64,000 nucleotides of DNA. It comes from Zygnema cylindricum. Lineage: Eukaryota > Streptophyta > Zygnematophyceae > Zygnematales > Zygnemataceae. The notes beneath the pieces are model-generated. The model made no database searches. It was given only the letters and a program-made list of their open reading frames with translations, and was not told where the DNA came from. Positions 31,810 through 42,959 of the stretch are shown here, piece after piece. The position numbers were made by a program, and so were the translations under genes. The first letter of the stretch is position 1; the number at the start of each line of letters is the position of its first letter. Where the stretch lies: contig JBBHKE010003558.1 of assembly GCA_037447655.1 (NCBI GenBank), positions 30,045-94,044 on the forward strand. Direction: 5' to 3'.

Positions 31810-33014
31810 CTACATCGCTAACAAATGAGGAGCTTGAACGTAAACAACCATGGATTTCGGGGACTTGAGACTAGAAAAGCCGAGTGTATGCTTCAGTACC
31901 CATGTGATCGAATTCAAGTCCATACTCTGTCCAATTAGGTTGCACCTATAAAGTTCTGAGATACTTGGTGCTGCTGTGTTCCCTTTATGAAATCCCATCG
32001 CTTCTTCCCGTTCTGCAATCGTCGCTGTTGTCCAGATTCCTGCCATACTGTAAGAAATCATTCCCACTGCTCCTTTCTGATATGCGTGACTATGAGGGAA
32101 AGAAACCAAAGTCGTGAGTGCTCTCCGTGGTAAATCTGGTTTGTTGCACCGAAAGAAAAGAGAGCGGTCTGGTCGCGTCATAGGGGTGGCCATCGTGCCT
32201 TCCCCAAGTATTTGCTGCACCAAATTCTGAGGGTCGGGAATTTGCTTGTCTAACAGTCGTCCGAGTACTGGAAGCGGGATCATATTGGTCCAATATGCCT
32301 TTACTCTATGTGCAGGGGATCCCATCTGTGCGGCGTCGAAAACCAAGGGAGCTCATAAATTCCGGGTTACGTGATTCTAGTTGTCCGCAACCTGTTTTCT
32401 TTTATCATCTCTGGGTTGACATTTTCCAGAATGTACCCCACCGGTGTGTCCTGATGTTGATCAAGGCACGTGATTATTTCGATCATCCGGTGAAATGTTC
32501 CACTTCTGCGGTCTTGATGCCCTTTTCCTTGTCTCGCTAGGGAGTACCCTTGACAAGGCCAGCCTTCTAACGCCAAATCCACTCTTCCCAAACTGGCTAG
32601 ATGAGGCGCAAGGATGTTGTCTATATTTTGGGGAAGACTTCAGTGAGCTGTGGAAATAGCTTTCACTGAAAGCTGTTGAGGATATAGGTGATGAAGTTGG
32701 TGGAGGCGGTGTTCGCTGACAGCTCGCGCCTCGGGTGAAATTTCCATAGCTGCGTATGACTCGACCAGATATCCTGTTTTCACAACCGCTTCCAAATCGC
32801 AACTAATTCCCGAAAATAGAGATAAAATACGTAGTCCATAATCGGGGACTGCCAATGACACTACATGTCGATTGAACTCCTCGTTACCAAACTTAGGTTT
32901 GGAAGCATTAGACAGTTGTGTAGAAACGGCTTCCTTCAATGTTAAGGCTGAAAATGCCTTATCCACTCCCCGCCGAAGTTTTGCTACCTGGCACAATCTA
33001 TTCTTATATTCCAC
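31810..33014 (-). pseudogene. G2 DNA (cytosine-5) methyltransferase domain, nearly intact
   Basis: In 33014-32640 motif I reads LRILSLFSGISCDLEAVVKTG, followed by YAAMEISPEARAVSEHRL. After one TGA (32640-32642) the same frame gives RVDLALEGWPCQGYSLARQGKG (motif IV with the catalytic Pro-Cys at about 32553-32558) and VGYILENV (motif VI). One frame shift near 32350 leads to 32346-31810 with HRVKAYWTN (motif VIII), ATIAEREEAMGFHKGNT (motif IX region) and RCNLIGQSMDLNSITWVL (motif X). All core motifs of a DNA C5-methyltransferase are present. It lies between protease and RT as in G1. Only one stop and one shift separate it from an open frame. The closest methyltransferase subfamily cannot be decided here. 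Confidence 0.88.
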
Positions 33015-33790
33015 TTCCCACCGCTTGGAAATTGGGAATTGCTAGATTTCTTTGGCGATATCTATAGAACTGCCAAACAGTTCCGTCGGAGATGATGTAG
33101 TGTACACCGAGTAGCAACCAGACACTGGGACATTTGTCTTCCCCCGGTTCCATAAATCCAAAGGAACCACCACTAGGGTTCCTTCCGGATTTTAGGGGTC
33201 CCGAACGGTACATTGTTCCTTCCACACGTTAAAACTCACATTGAGCAGGTCCAAGTGGCCATTCCCAGCAGAATTTCGAATTGAGTCCCTTCCACCACCA
33301 AGAAGGGAAGCTCAATTTTCACCCGTTGGCCTCCATCATCAGAAAACTCGATTTCCATGGCCTTGATTATTCCATGGATTGGTTGATTGCCGCTACTTAC
33401 GATGCTTAAGCAGATATTGCTTGGGCAAAATTCAGGCCGAGGTTCCTCGGGCATTTTTTTGCAAAGCAGAGGTGGTAATGAGGTTGGGGAGAGCTGCGAT
33501 GTCGACCACAGCGTCCTCGTATCCCCCGTAACCGTTGAGCGTCAAGTTCCCGGTCCGGTTCAGTATAATAGCCACTAATAAGGCTTTGTAGTCCCTATCC
33601 ACTATAGGGGTTTTAGGATCGGTGGACAAAAATAATGCGATTGGCGGATTGGTCATGTCTACCCCCCTCTTTCCAGAGTGGATCTCCTCTCCCAATGCCT
33701 GAATAAGGATTTCTTTAGACAGGTAATGGGAGGATGCTAGAGTCTTCACGTGTGTGAGGGCATAGGGCATGAGGTGTCGCACTAGCATGA
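33015..33790 (-). pseudogene. G2 aspartic protease region and linker
   Basis: 33788-33432 includes LTLNGYGGYEDAVVDIAALPN, which aligns with a retropepsin flap and active-site strand but lacks a clear D-T/S-G. 33454-33236 includes IELPFLVVEGTQFEILLGMATW, the typical C-terminal ILLG motif. A segment at 33225-33015 (DLWNRGKTNVPVSG in one frame) links to the methyltransferase. Frames change at least twice. Protease identity rests on position and the ILLG motif. Confidence 0.6.
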
Positions 33791-33955
33791 CAACCAGTTT
33801 CGGAATGGGAGTGTGGCTTTCGGTGAAGATGGGGATGAGTTCGGTTCTTGTAGATCTTGATCTTTTCCTTCTATCTCACTTTCGGAGCCTGAATCTTGGA
33901 TTGGAGGTGTTTGGGGAGTGTTATTTTCCGGGCGTTTTGCCATATATCTCTCAAA

Positions 33956-36900
33956 TTAGTCTCGATTGTCCTTTTTCTCTCGTTCCATTGACTCTTTTTC
34001 TCCCTGCTGTTTCTCGTTTTGGTAATTTTTGAAACCGGGAGGCAATTTAGAATTGGGAGGAAGAGATGTGGGTTGATTGGGTTTGATTCCTAGGCCGATG
34101 TCGCTATTCAGCATTACTCCCCGGAGAGTAAATGACAGAGGCCCTGTAGCTTTCCCGTTGTGATCCCGCTGACCCATTTTCTGCCTGTCATGTATTTGCA
34201 TCGAGGTGGAACTGCGCAGTTGGCGGCGGCTGTCTCCCACCCCAACATTCCAAGCTCCGAACAGGAAGGTTCGGGCATGGTGGGCATTTGGGGGTTCCAA
34301 ATCCCTGCCCAATAAGTCGTCATCCTTGGCATTCGCGGTGCCTTGAAGCTCAAGCTCTGCGAGCTTGTGCAACAACTCATGTTTCTGCTTTTGGAGTCGT
34401 TGTGCTGTTGTGAGAGGAGCAGGTCGGGAAGAAGATCCTAGGCAGAGGGCATCCAACTCTACAGCCATTACGGCCAGCTGCTGACTTTGTTGCTGTATGA
34501 TGTTCTCTGGCGTAAGCCTGGCCGGACCAGCCGGGGCTAGATCAGATCTCTCCGCCGTGGACATAAGTTAGCGCCCCCAAGGGTAAAGTAGTTAGAGGGG
34601 GAGAGGGTTAAGGGTCGTTTCTCCTTCTCCAGTAAACAAAGCAAATTGCATCATTTCCTTGGGTATTTTATTTTTCCAGAAACATTACCCTTTCTTATGC
34701 CCCAAAAATCCACAAGCTTTGCACTTGGCGCCCTCAGTGGTATATTTACTCCGAATTTCGTTGGAGATTTAAGCGTCATCAAACTTTGGAAGTTTGATTT
34801 GCCGCAACTGAGATTGGGACATCTTAAAGGTTTCGCTCCGTGGAGTTGGACAGTAAGTTTCCTAGGTTACGGGGGTCCTGTCCTCTCCCCTCCCTCCCTT
34901 GAGCTTTTCTAGTTGTATAGAAGTCCTTTTCTGCACTTTTTTTCTCCCATTCCTTAAGTTTCAAACCCAGCTCCGGTTTAAGTTTCCTGGTGTAGAGCTT
35001 CCACCCATGACCCGGTTGTTGACAATTCATGCAATTATAGAGAAATACTCGCTCATCTGCTCCCATAGCTGGTTCTGACCCGCTGTCAGCCACTTGCTTC
35101 CCTTTAAGCTTCCGAAAAAGCTTGAAGTTCAGCCTTTTCCTCTTCATTCAAGGAGGTTTTCTCGGCGAATCCTGCAAAATTTGCTCACGCTTTGCCGGTC
35201 ACAGCCTTCTCCCTTGCCTCACTGTGGACGAAATGGTCATATAATTTCATCGCCACCTAAGAGATTTCTATGGCAAAGATGTTGATTTCTTGAATTGCCT
35301 CTCCGGCTATCCAGTTATCTAGAGCAGTTTGTCCTGTCGGTCTAAATGAATTACGGACAACGATAAAGTATTTAGTTGCCATTGCCGGAAGGTCAATAGT
35401 GGACAGTTTCGTTTTTTTGACAAAGGCTTGAGAGTCCTTTGAAGAGAGTCTGGGGAGTCTCGTTCTTCAAGCATCGGAATTCCGTGAAATCCTTGATTGC
35501 TGACTCGTTCCTCTTTGTGTAGAGGAGTCTCCAGATGTTTAGCACAGTGGTACAAGGGTTAGGATTAGCAACCATGCGAGTTGCTGCCTAGGCTGCCTGA
35601 ATGGCTTGTAGCTGGTTAACATAGGCTCTTCCTTGTACCTGCAGTTTCATGTCCTGTGTGAAGGTAGCGATTATAGGGGTTGCAGCCGTTGCCGCTAAGT
35701 CAACCTCCGCTTGCAAGAGTGCCGCATCAAGGACCGAATCCGAGATCTTGATCTTGGAGCCATCAAAAGAGGTTGACGCTCCTTGTAATCTTCCAACGCC
35801 CCTCCAAATAGGTTGTTGACCATCATGGGGAAGAGGGTTGTCCCGAAGTCATCCAAAATGGCTCCTCCTCGGTACTTATTGATTTCGGCTTGTGTGAAAG
35901 ATTTCCATAACAACTCGAAATCCGAAAATGCGATCCCCGAGCTATCTCCTGTACAGATCCGGATATCCCCTATTTCCTTTTCTTCCTTTCCAGGGTTGGT
36001 GAAATAGAAGAGGAAGGCCCGGTGGGGCTGAAAAACTGATCCGGCGAGATGACTCCCGTATCCTCTTCCTCGGGACCGGAACCGTGTCCTCCTCCGGTAG
36101 AAGGTGTTGCCCTGAGAGGTGGGGATCCCCTTCCCACAAAGGAAGTACCAGCGCCTGAAAATATGGTGGGAGGAAGAATGTTCCCTACTACTCCTTTTTA
36201 TCTAGGAGAGTGTTGTTCCTCCCTAAGAACCAGCTCCACCGATGGGATGTGGAGGTGAGGTCGGTTCAAAAAAGATCTTTGGGGAATGGGTGGCGACGGA
36301 GATGGAAACAAAGAGTGCTCCGGCCCGGTTGGATAAGGCGTTTGTTTCCAGGTTCGCCTCCTAGAGGTCTCCAGAGGTGAAGTTTCGGAAGTGGTGGAAC
36401 GGGAACGCCTGTGAGGAGGTGAGTAAGCGGGGACGTTGTGTTTGTAAGGTAAAATAGGCAGCTCCGAAGACCCCCGGATGGCTAGAGCGAAAGAAACGAA
36501 TGGTGAAGGGCAGTCCCAGGGCTTTGTTGTAGGACCTGGGGAGTGAGAGGAAGGAGGAGGAGGAGAAGATGGGGGATCTGGAGATGCTCTCAAAGGTGGT
36601 GAAGGGGGTGTTGACGACCTCAAGGGGATGTGAATCCTCTCGTCCGGTCGTAACTCCACCAAAGCCTCCACTGCCGAAGACACCTCCACCGAGACAAAGG
36701 TTGGCTTTTCCCGGGGAACACCAATAGACTTGGTAGGTAAATCTGCACCCAATCCCTTTTTGTTAGGTCTTGTTATTTCCCCCCCTTCCGGTTCAAGAGG
36801 AGGCTCTCGGCTAGGCTCAGAGGAAAGAACGTTAGGCTGTGTGCTTGCGAGAGGAAAAGTTTCTGGAGCGGGTGCTTCGGCATGCGAAACGATCACAGGT

Positions 36901-37677
36901 GTAGGAGGGGTCTGCCCGCTGAGAATCCAACTTGTCCTATGTCTAGCTTCTCAAATAAGCATCAATTCCTGTTCCCATACCTTTCTCCTTTCTATCTCCA
37001 AAGCCTTCCAATCTACGGTGGCAGGTCCGCCCCCGCCGTAGCCTGTCCCTTGGATTTTAGAACCTCCACTAGCTCTTTGGCCTTTTCGAACACTTTTGTG
37101 AGATCCGCTATCCCCACCCCCGGAATTTCGAGATCATTAGGTCTGGGTCGCCACCACCCCTCAGACAAATCTTCTGGTCCCGTATCCGGAACCTCTGGAT
37201 CGGTCGGTTTGGATCGCCAAAGCCCTTCGGCAGGGCGGACACGAGTTGCTGTAGGAGCAGGTTTCTCGGTTAAGACTGACACAATAGTGGGGGACATCTC
37301 CTCCTTGCGAAGAGGAGCGAATCTCTGCTTGCTGTCACGGTGGTCAAACCTGTTTCCCCTCTATGGGTCTCGTGCTTCCCTCTCAATACCCCCTTCTCCT
37401 CTACGAGGTCGCGAAGAGGTATGCCCCCGGGAGGGTCTGTTGGCTGCGGTGTTCTGAGAGGAAGATGGGGGAGGGCGAGAATAAGGAGCTATCTTAGACC
37501 GGTCTTGCATTGACTCTGAAGAGCTGCTCTTCGAAAAACTGCTCAAAATCTCCACCACCCCTCCCATGGGATAACCACTCTGACTCGATATGTTTGAGCC
37601 ACTCTCTATACCTATTCCTTCTTCACCTTCAGCTTATGGAGGTCGTGCAGGGCAATGAGTTCTTTACGACCTGGGCG
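33956..37677 (-). pseudogene. G2 gag, main part
   Basis: In coding order: the join to the N-terminal piece across element F, a Pro/Ser-rich segment (37567-36198) with SSTPPSPPLRASPDPPSS, a capsid-like segment (36139-35319) with EINKYRGGAILDDFGTT and FKGLSSLCQKNE, and a CCHC knuckle CMNCQQPGHGWKLY whose last Cys is Tyr (35147-34824). Last comes a coiled-coil stretch with LQKQKHELLHKLAELELQG (34564-33956). It is longer than the gag of G1 and more decayed. Assignment as gag rests on position, the knuckle and composition. Confidence 0.6.
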
Positions 37678-37682
37678 ACGTG

Positions 37683-38988
37683 TGTTGTTCTTTAGTCTAA
37701 AATAGACCGCAGAAGCGACCCAAACTATCATGCAAAAAGCTAAGCAAAAATAGGTCGACGAACAATCAGTTGAAATGCATCCTCCATTTAACATACAACA
37801 ACATTTAGGGTTTCATGGAATAATCAACATAAATAAACATTATGACAACATCTAAGGTTTGATGGAATAATCGACATAAACAAACCCTAGGACAAATGCA
37901 TAAACAATGCATATCAGACATATATAAAAACATAAATAAATAATAACACACAAATGCATCACACATAAACAAGAGTATAATCAAAGTATAATCATTATAT
38001 CATTCAAAGTGCATGACCTAATCGGCAACCCTAAAATACTACATCTTCGGTCCCCACTTTACTAACCAGCATTGATTAAAGTTCTAATGAAGCTCAAACC
38101 TATATATACACTTGTGAGCTGTTAACAAATCACTAAGTGTCAAAATAACCAATGTAAATTACGTAACTGTCATTAAATCAAACTAATCGTAAGCGTACAC
38201 CTGAAAGTCAAGCAATCGTAAGCGTACACTTGTCTGCAAATGCGACACATAAATTAAAGTGTCGAAACCCTAATTAACCACTTAAATATAAATGTCATAA
38301 TCAGCACTAATTTAATAATACAAATAAGACAAAGCATTGTTGTTCCAAATATTTTCAAGTACACGCAATCTCATAGAATCGTATGCTGAGTCATGCTGAG
38401 TCATGCTGAGTCACTCAGCGAAACTCCTTGATTTTCGTCAAAGAATCCGGGACGTCCAAAATAAACATCGTGTGATTGACGCGATTTCGCGTCACCACTA
38501 CTTGAAAAAATAACGGCGGCCTATATCCGCCGTCCGTCACTCTTAATCGGCACCCTTGATGTCGCGCCGCGTGGTCATAAAAATCCACTTGTCGAAACCT
38601 CGTCAAACCATCCGAAATTGTCCGTACCGCAATTTTGTTCCTCGTCATAAATGCGCCTGCCAAAAATAAGTACACCTGTCCCCAAAAAGATTCTATGTAC
38701 CGGCGGCGTCCTTTTTATATATCCCACGTGTCGCATTATGAACTTTACGTGCGACGTACCATTTTATCTTCGTCGATTATCTCACGTCGGATTGCTTCGC
38801 GATCCGCCGTCCATTTCCTCTCACATTTCGCGCCACTCAATTACTTCATTAATTTACGTGTACATTTAATTCCCCAATCCATAAATTCTTTCGAACCTCC
38901 ACAATATATCGCGTAAATGCGTACGCACGAAACATCGCGTACGCACGAAACGCTCCGTACGCACGAAACTAAGTTTTCAAAAACAACA
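37683..38988 (-). repeat. Element F 3' LTR
   Basis: 1306 bp. It contains three tandem ATGCTGAGTC units at about 38381-38414 and three GTACGCACGAAAC units at about 38920-38970. It is identical to the 5' LTR except for three positions near 37769, 37838 and 37840. Confidence 0.9.
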
Positions 38989-39942
38989 CTCCCCCGAAAA
39001 ATTAGTCTCGTGCATCCATGGCGCCACGTCATCAGCTGTCACCAATGTTACCAGCTGTCACACCTGCTTTCAACTGCCTTCTCCATCTTAATCCGCCATA
39101 TTCCTCCAACAAAATTTTCCCACTTGTTCCACCATCGCTTCCGCTGCCTCCACATACCATCCAGATTTCATAATACATAATATATATATTTTTCATTTTC
39201 CGATTACAACAAAATTTTATCTTTTCTCAACAATATCTAAATCTGAATCTACTTCTCACAATTCTGTCACAAATCAACTAAGAATTAAAACCAAACGATC
39301 ACACTAATAATATATCCCAACTCAAAATTTATACCTCAACCATATCAAATCTAGATTTAAAAAAAAAAAAAAAAAAAATTCTTTTCTTTTCATTTAATAA
39401 TCCGATCCCAAAATTTCCCATTAAAAATACACTTAACAAATAGTATTTTCCCAAAAATTCTAATAATATCACAATCTACATTACAAATCCAATTTTCAAC
39501 AATCATCGATCCACAAAATTTGGATCTCTCCAAATGCCACAACTCCACCTTTCGGATCTCTCCCCCAAACGTCGAAACTCCTCCTTCCACATCTCTCCAC
39601 TAAATGTCAAATCTCCACTAATGTCAAAACTTCGTATTCCACATTTCGAAATGCTTCATCAAAAATAAACATGTATTTTCCAAAAATAAAATATCATTTC
39701 TCAAAATAAATCATTTTCATTGAGGGTAGACATTTCGGCACTGTCACTAAGTTAACCCTTGGGGCGATGCAAGATTAAACTCGGCACATACCAACACTAT
39801 GATAAGGCCGATCTCATGGGTACACAGACACCATTACTGCAATACAACCAGCAAGGACAATATTAACCCGCTACAATGCGTGTGACAAAAACCTACATCG
39901 ACTTAACCTAACATATGATAGATGGGTTGTGGGCCCATAACC
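38989..39942 (-). other. Element F internal region
   Basis: AT-rich, with an A/T homopolymer at about 39358-39378. The longest frame (39590-39390, minus) resembles nothing. The primer-binding site GGTTATGGGCCCACA in element sense is at 39928-39942. Confidence 0.75.
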
Positions 39943-41248
39943 TGTTGTTCTTTAGTCTAAAATAGACCGCAGAAGCGACCCAAACTATCATGCAAAAAGC
40001 TAAGCAAAAATAGGTCGACGAACAATCATTTGAAATGCATCCTCCATTTAACATACAACAACATTTAGGGTTTCATGGAATAATCAACATAAATAAACCC
40101 TATGACAACATCTAAGGTTTGATGGAATAATCGACATAAACAAACCCTAGGACAAATGCATAAACAATGCATATCAGACATATATAAAAACATAAATAAA
40201 TAATAACACACAAATGCATCACACATAAACAAGAGTATAATCAAAGTATAATCATTATATCATTCAAAGTGCATGACCTAATCGGCAACCCTAAAATACT
40301 ACATCTTCGGTCCCCACTTTACTAACCAGCATTGATTAAAGTTCTAATGAAGCTCAAACCTATATATACACTTGTGAGCTGTTAACAAATCACTAAGTGT
40401 CAAAATAACCAATGTAAATTACGTAACTGTCATTAAATCAAACTAATCGTAAGCGTACACCTGAAAGTCAAGCAATCGTAAGCGTACACTTGTCTGCAAA
40501 TGCGACACATAAATTAAAGTGTCGAAACCCTAATTAACCACTTAAATATAAATGTCATAATCAGCACTAATTTAATAATACAAATAAGACAAAGCATTGT
40601 TGTTCCAAATATTTTCAAGTACACGCAATCTCATAGAATCGTATGCTGAGTCATGCTGAGTCATGCTGAGTCACTCAGCGAAACTCCTTGATTTTCGTCA
40701 AAGAATCCGGGACGTCCAAAATAAACATCGTGTGATTGACGCGATTTCGCGTCACCACTACTTGAAAAAATAACGGCGGCCTATATCCGCCGTCCGTCAC
40801 TCTTAATCGGCACCCTTGATGTCGCGCCGCGTGGTCATAAAAATCCACTTGTCGAAACCTCGTCAAACCATCCGAAATTGTCCGTACCGCAATTTTGTTC
40901 CTCGTCATAAATGCGCCTGCCAAAAATAAGTACACCTGTCCCCAAAAAGATTCTATGTACCGGCGGCGTCCTTTTTATATATCCCACGTGTCGCATTATG
41001 AACTTTACGTGCGACGTACCATTTTATCTTCGTCGATTATCTCACGTCGGATTGCTTCGCGATCCGCCGTCCATTTCCTCTCACATTTCGCGCCACTCAA
41101 TTACTTCATTAATTTACGTGTACATTTAATTCCCCAATCCATAAATTCTTTCGAACCTCCACAATATATCGCGTAAATGCGTACGCACGAAACATCGCGT
41201 ACGCACGAAACGCTCCGTACGCACGAAACTAAGTTTTCAAAAACAACA
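39943..41248 (-). repeat. Element F 5' LTR
   Basis: 1306 bp, three differences from the other LTR, followed by the ACGTG duplication. Confidence 0.9.
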
Positions 41249-41788
41249 ACGTGGATCTGTCAAAACTGCGGGTTCAATATGGATCTCGCCCGGGGGAATT
41301 TTGGATCTGGTGTTAAGCCCGACCTCCAGAAGAGGACCCAAACGAGGCTCCCTATACGCCTGCCTTTTTGGCCGGGCCCTGGGAGACACTCGGTTCCTCT
41401 CTTGGGCCTGAGCTCGGGCTTCCTTCTTTTCCTCAGCATAGGCCATGGCGGCCTCCGCCAAGGAGGGGTAATGTTCGGGATTCAGACTTGGAGGAAAAGA
41501 AGGAGAAGAAGCACTAGCTAGTTCCTTGGTCGGAGAATCAAAGGCAGACTCCATGAGTACAGAATCCTCTGATAGCTGAGACTTTTTCTCTTGAACGGCC
41601 CTCTCTTGCCGACCCTGCTCTCCTGATCCATTATCCGGAGTCTCTCCTCCCACCATGATGACAGATGTAACGAGAGAAATAGTATTGAATGTAAATAGAG
41701 CTCACTTCCAAAAAAGAGAGCTTCACAAGTTAAAGCTCCTATCCCCTCTAATTCGAGCACACAGGTGTGGATTTTCTGTACTGTGTTT
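41249..41788 (-). pseudogene. G2 gag N-terminal piece and 5' untranslated segment
   Basis: A start ATG at 41654-41656 opens a frame to element F: MVGGETPDNGSGEQGRQ, then NPEHYPSLAEAAMAYAEEK and an Arg/Ala-rich region. It runs directly into the gag sequence left of element F when F and one ACGTG are ignored (TDPR followed by RPGRKELIALHDL). The 130 bp between this ATG and A1 hold no visible tRNA primer site. Confidence 0.7.
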
Positions 41789-42959
41789 TGTCTATGGGAA
41801 GTCTATCGCACTTGTTCCCTCAAAACCCACTGTCCAGATCGAAGGGGTTTCAGTTTACTCCGGAAGAGTATCTCCAAAGCAAAGAGAACTCCAGATGAAG
41901 ACACAAATGCACTACCACGTTGATATATATAAATAAATATGATTGGCTTTCCAGATTTAACAATTTCACCTTGCCCCAGAAAAAAGAACAAAATATAGAA
42001 AATGTGAAATGTAGCTAAGCAAGCTTAGCATACCCCAGCAATCAACGATGACAATTAGAAAAAGGCGACCCCTCTCCCGATAGTATCGGCAAAAGGTATG
42101 GTACTCTTGCAACCTTCGGTGTCCGCAGCTCGGAACCGTCCAGACTCTTCTCGGTTCGAAACAACAAAAAAGTCCAAAATCACCCAAAAGGAAGATACTG
42201 CCAACTACCCGACTGGACTGTGATTTCCACAAAAGACAGATCCTAAACCAAGATGGCAATAGAGTCGAAACAACAAAAAGATTCTCCAAAAGAAGGTTTG
42301 TTGGAATTTTTCAGGGTTTTCTCAAGAGACTGTACTGAAAAGCAACCTGTCTCCTTCGACCCCAATTGCCTTATACATCAAAGTTTGTCAAATTACAGGT
42401 CCAAAAGTCAAAGCTACGCTATTAACCAATGAGTGGCAAGCAAGTGTAATTGAACTGACAGAAGACAAAATAATCCGTATTACACTCGGGGCAAAAAGTT
42501 CTGCTCCGGACTGCGGCTAAATCCGCGGTCGGAAGTAATTATTCGGTCCACTATTATAAGACAAAGTCCTGAAAATGACACTAACTTGCTAGACTTTGAC
42601 CTAACGTAATTAATGGACAAAAAGTCAGCTGAGACTGAACTAATTTCCTACTGACGGCTACAAGTATAATCTAAATGCAAATCAAGAAAGTTACGTGGCA
42701 ATCCACAATGTACCCCCCACGGGGGCTGGTGGCAAATGGTTCCCTATAAAAGAATTGCAATCTTTGAGACGGTATAACTTTGTCGTTCGGCCCCCGTTAG
42801 GCGCCAAATAAAGTGCGTTCCGCTCAATTTAGGAAAAAGAAGGATCTCGTCCTGCTTGGTGCACTCACTCCTACGTACTTTGAAGACCGTACAAGGTAAA
42901 AAGGGCCCGGAATATCTTGGTGATATAAAGGTATGCCTGAAAAGCACATGAGTTTGACA
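41789..42959 (-). repeat. G2 terminal repeat segment A1
   Basis: About 1171 bp, homologous to A2 (27137-28312), ending GAGTTTGACA at the CCAT duplication. No B segment is present on its inner side. Confidence 0.85.

Larger units (their letters stand above)
37683..41248 (-). mobile_element. Element F: young LTR element with 954-bp internal region and no coding sequence
   Basis: Two 1306-bp LTRs (37683-38988 and 39943-41248) begin TGTTGTTC and end AAACAACA, flanked by ACGTG at 37678-37682 and 41249-41253. I counted three differences between the LTRs. The internal 954 bp have a primer-binding site (39928-39942) and a polypurine tract (TTCGGGGGAG in element sense, plus strand 38989-38998) but no gag or pol. 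It is a non-autonomous element that must borrow proteins, probably from a Copia family with the same half-tRNA primer. It is the youngest insertion seen. Confidence 0.9.
26845..42959 (-). mobile_element. Element G2: Ty3/Gypsy retrotransposon with DNA methyltransferase and split direct repeats
   Basis: It begins TGTCGAGCGTG and ends GAGTTTGACA, flanked by CCAT at 26841-26844 and 42960-42963. On the minus strand the order is A1, gag (with element F nested), protease, cytosine methyltransferase, reverse transcriptase, RNase H, integrase, degenerate PHD finger, polypurine tract, B1, A2, B2. Without F it is about 12.5 kb. The same gene order and terminal plan as G1, with clearly different sequences, make it a second family of the same lineage. 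Several frames are broken. Confidence 0.9.

Noticed and set aside
36198-37041. Plus-strand Ser/Pro/Gly-rich frames
   Set aside because: They are antisense to the proline-rich gag segment of G2, which fits the element's gene order.
38415-38916. Small frames repeated at 40675-41176
   Set aside because: They are the same non-coding LTR sequence of element F in two copies and resemble no protein.
14567-42959. Tyrosine-recombinase (DIRS/Ngaro/PAT) identity for G1 and G2
   Set aside because: The split repeats fit, but both encode a DDE integrase with a Gypsy-type RT and have 4-bp target duplications. No recombinase was seen.
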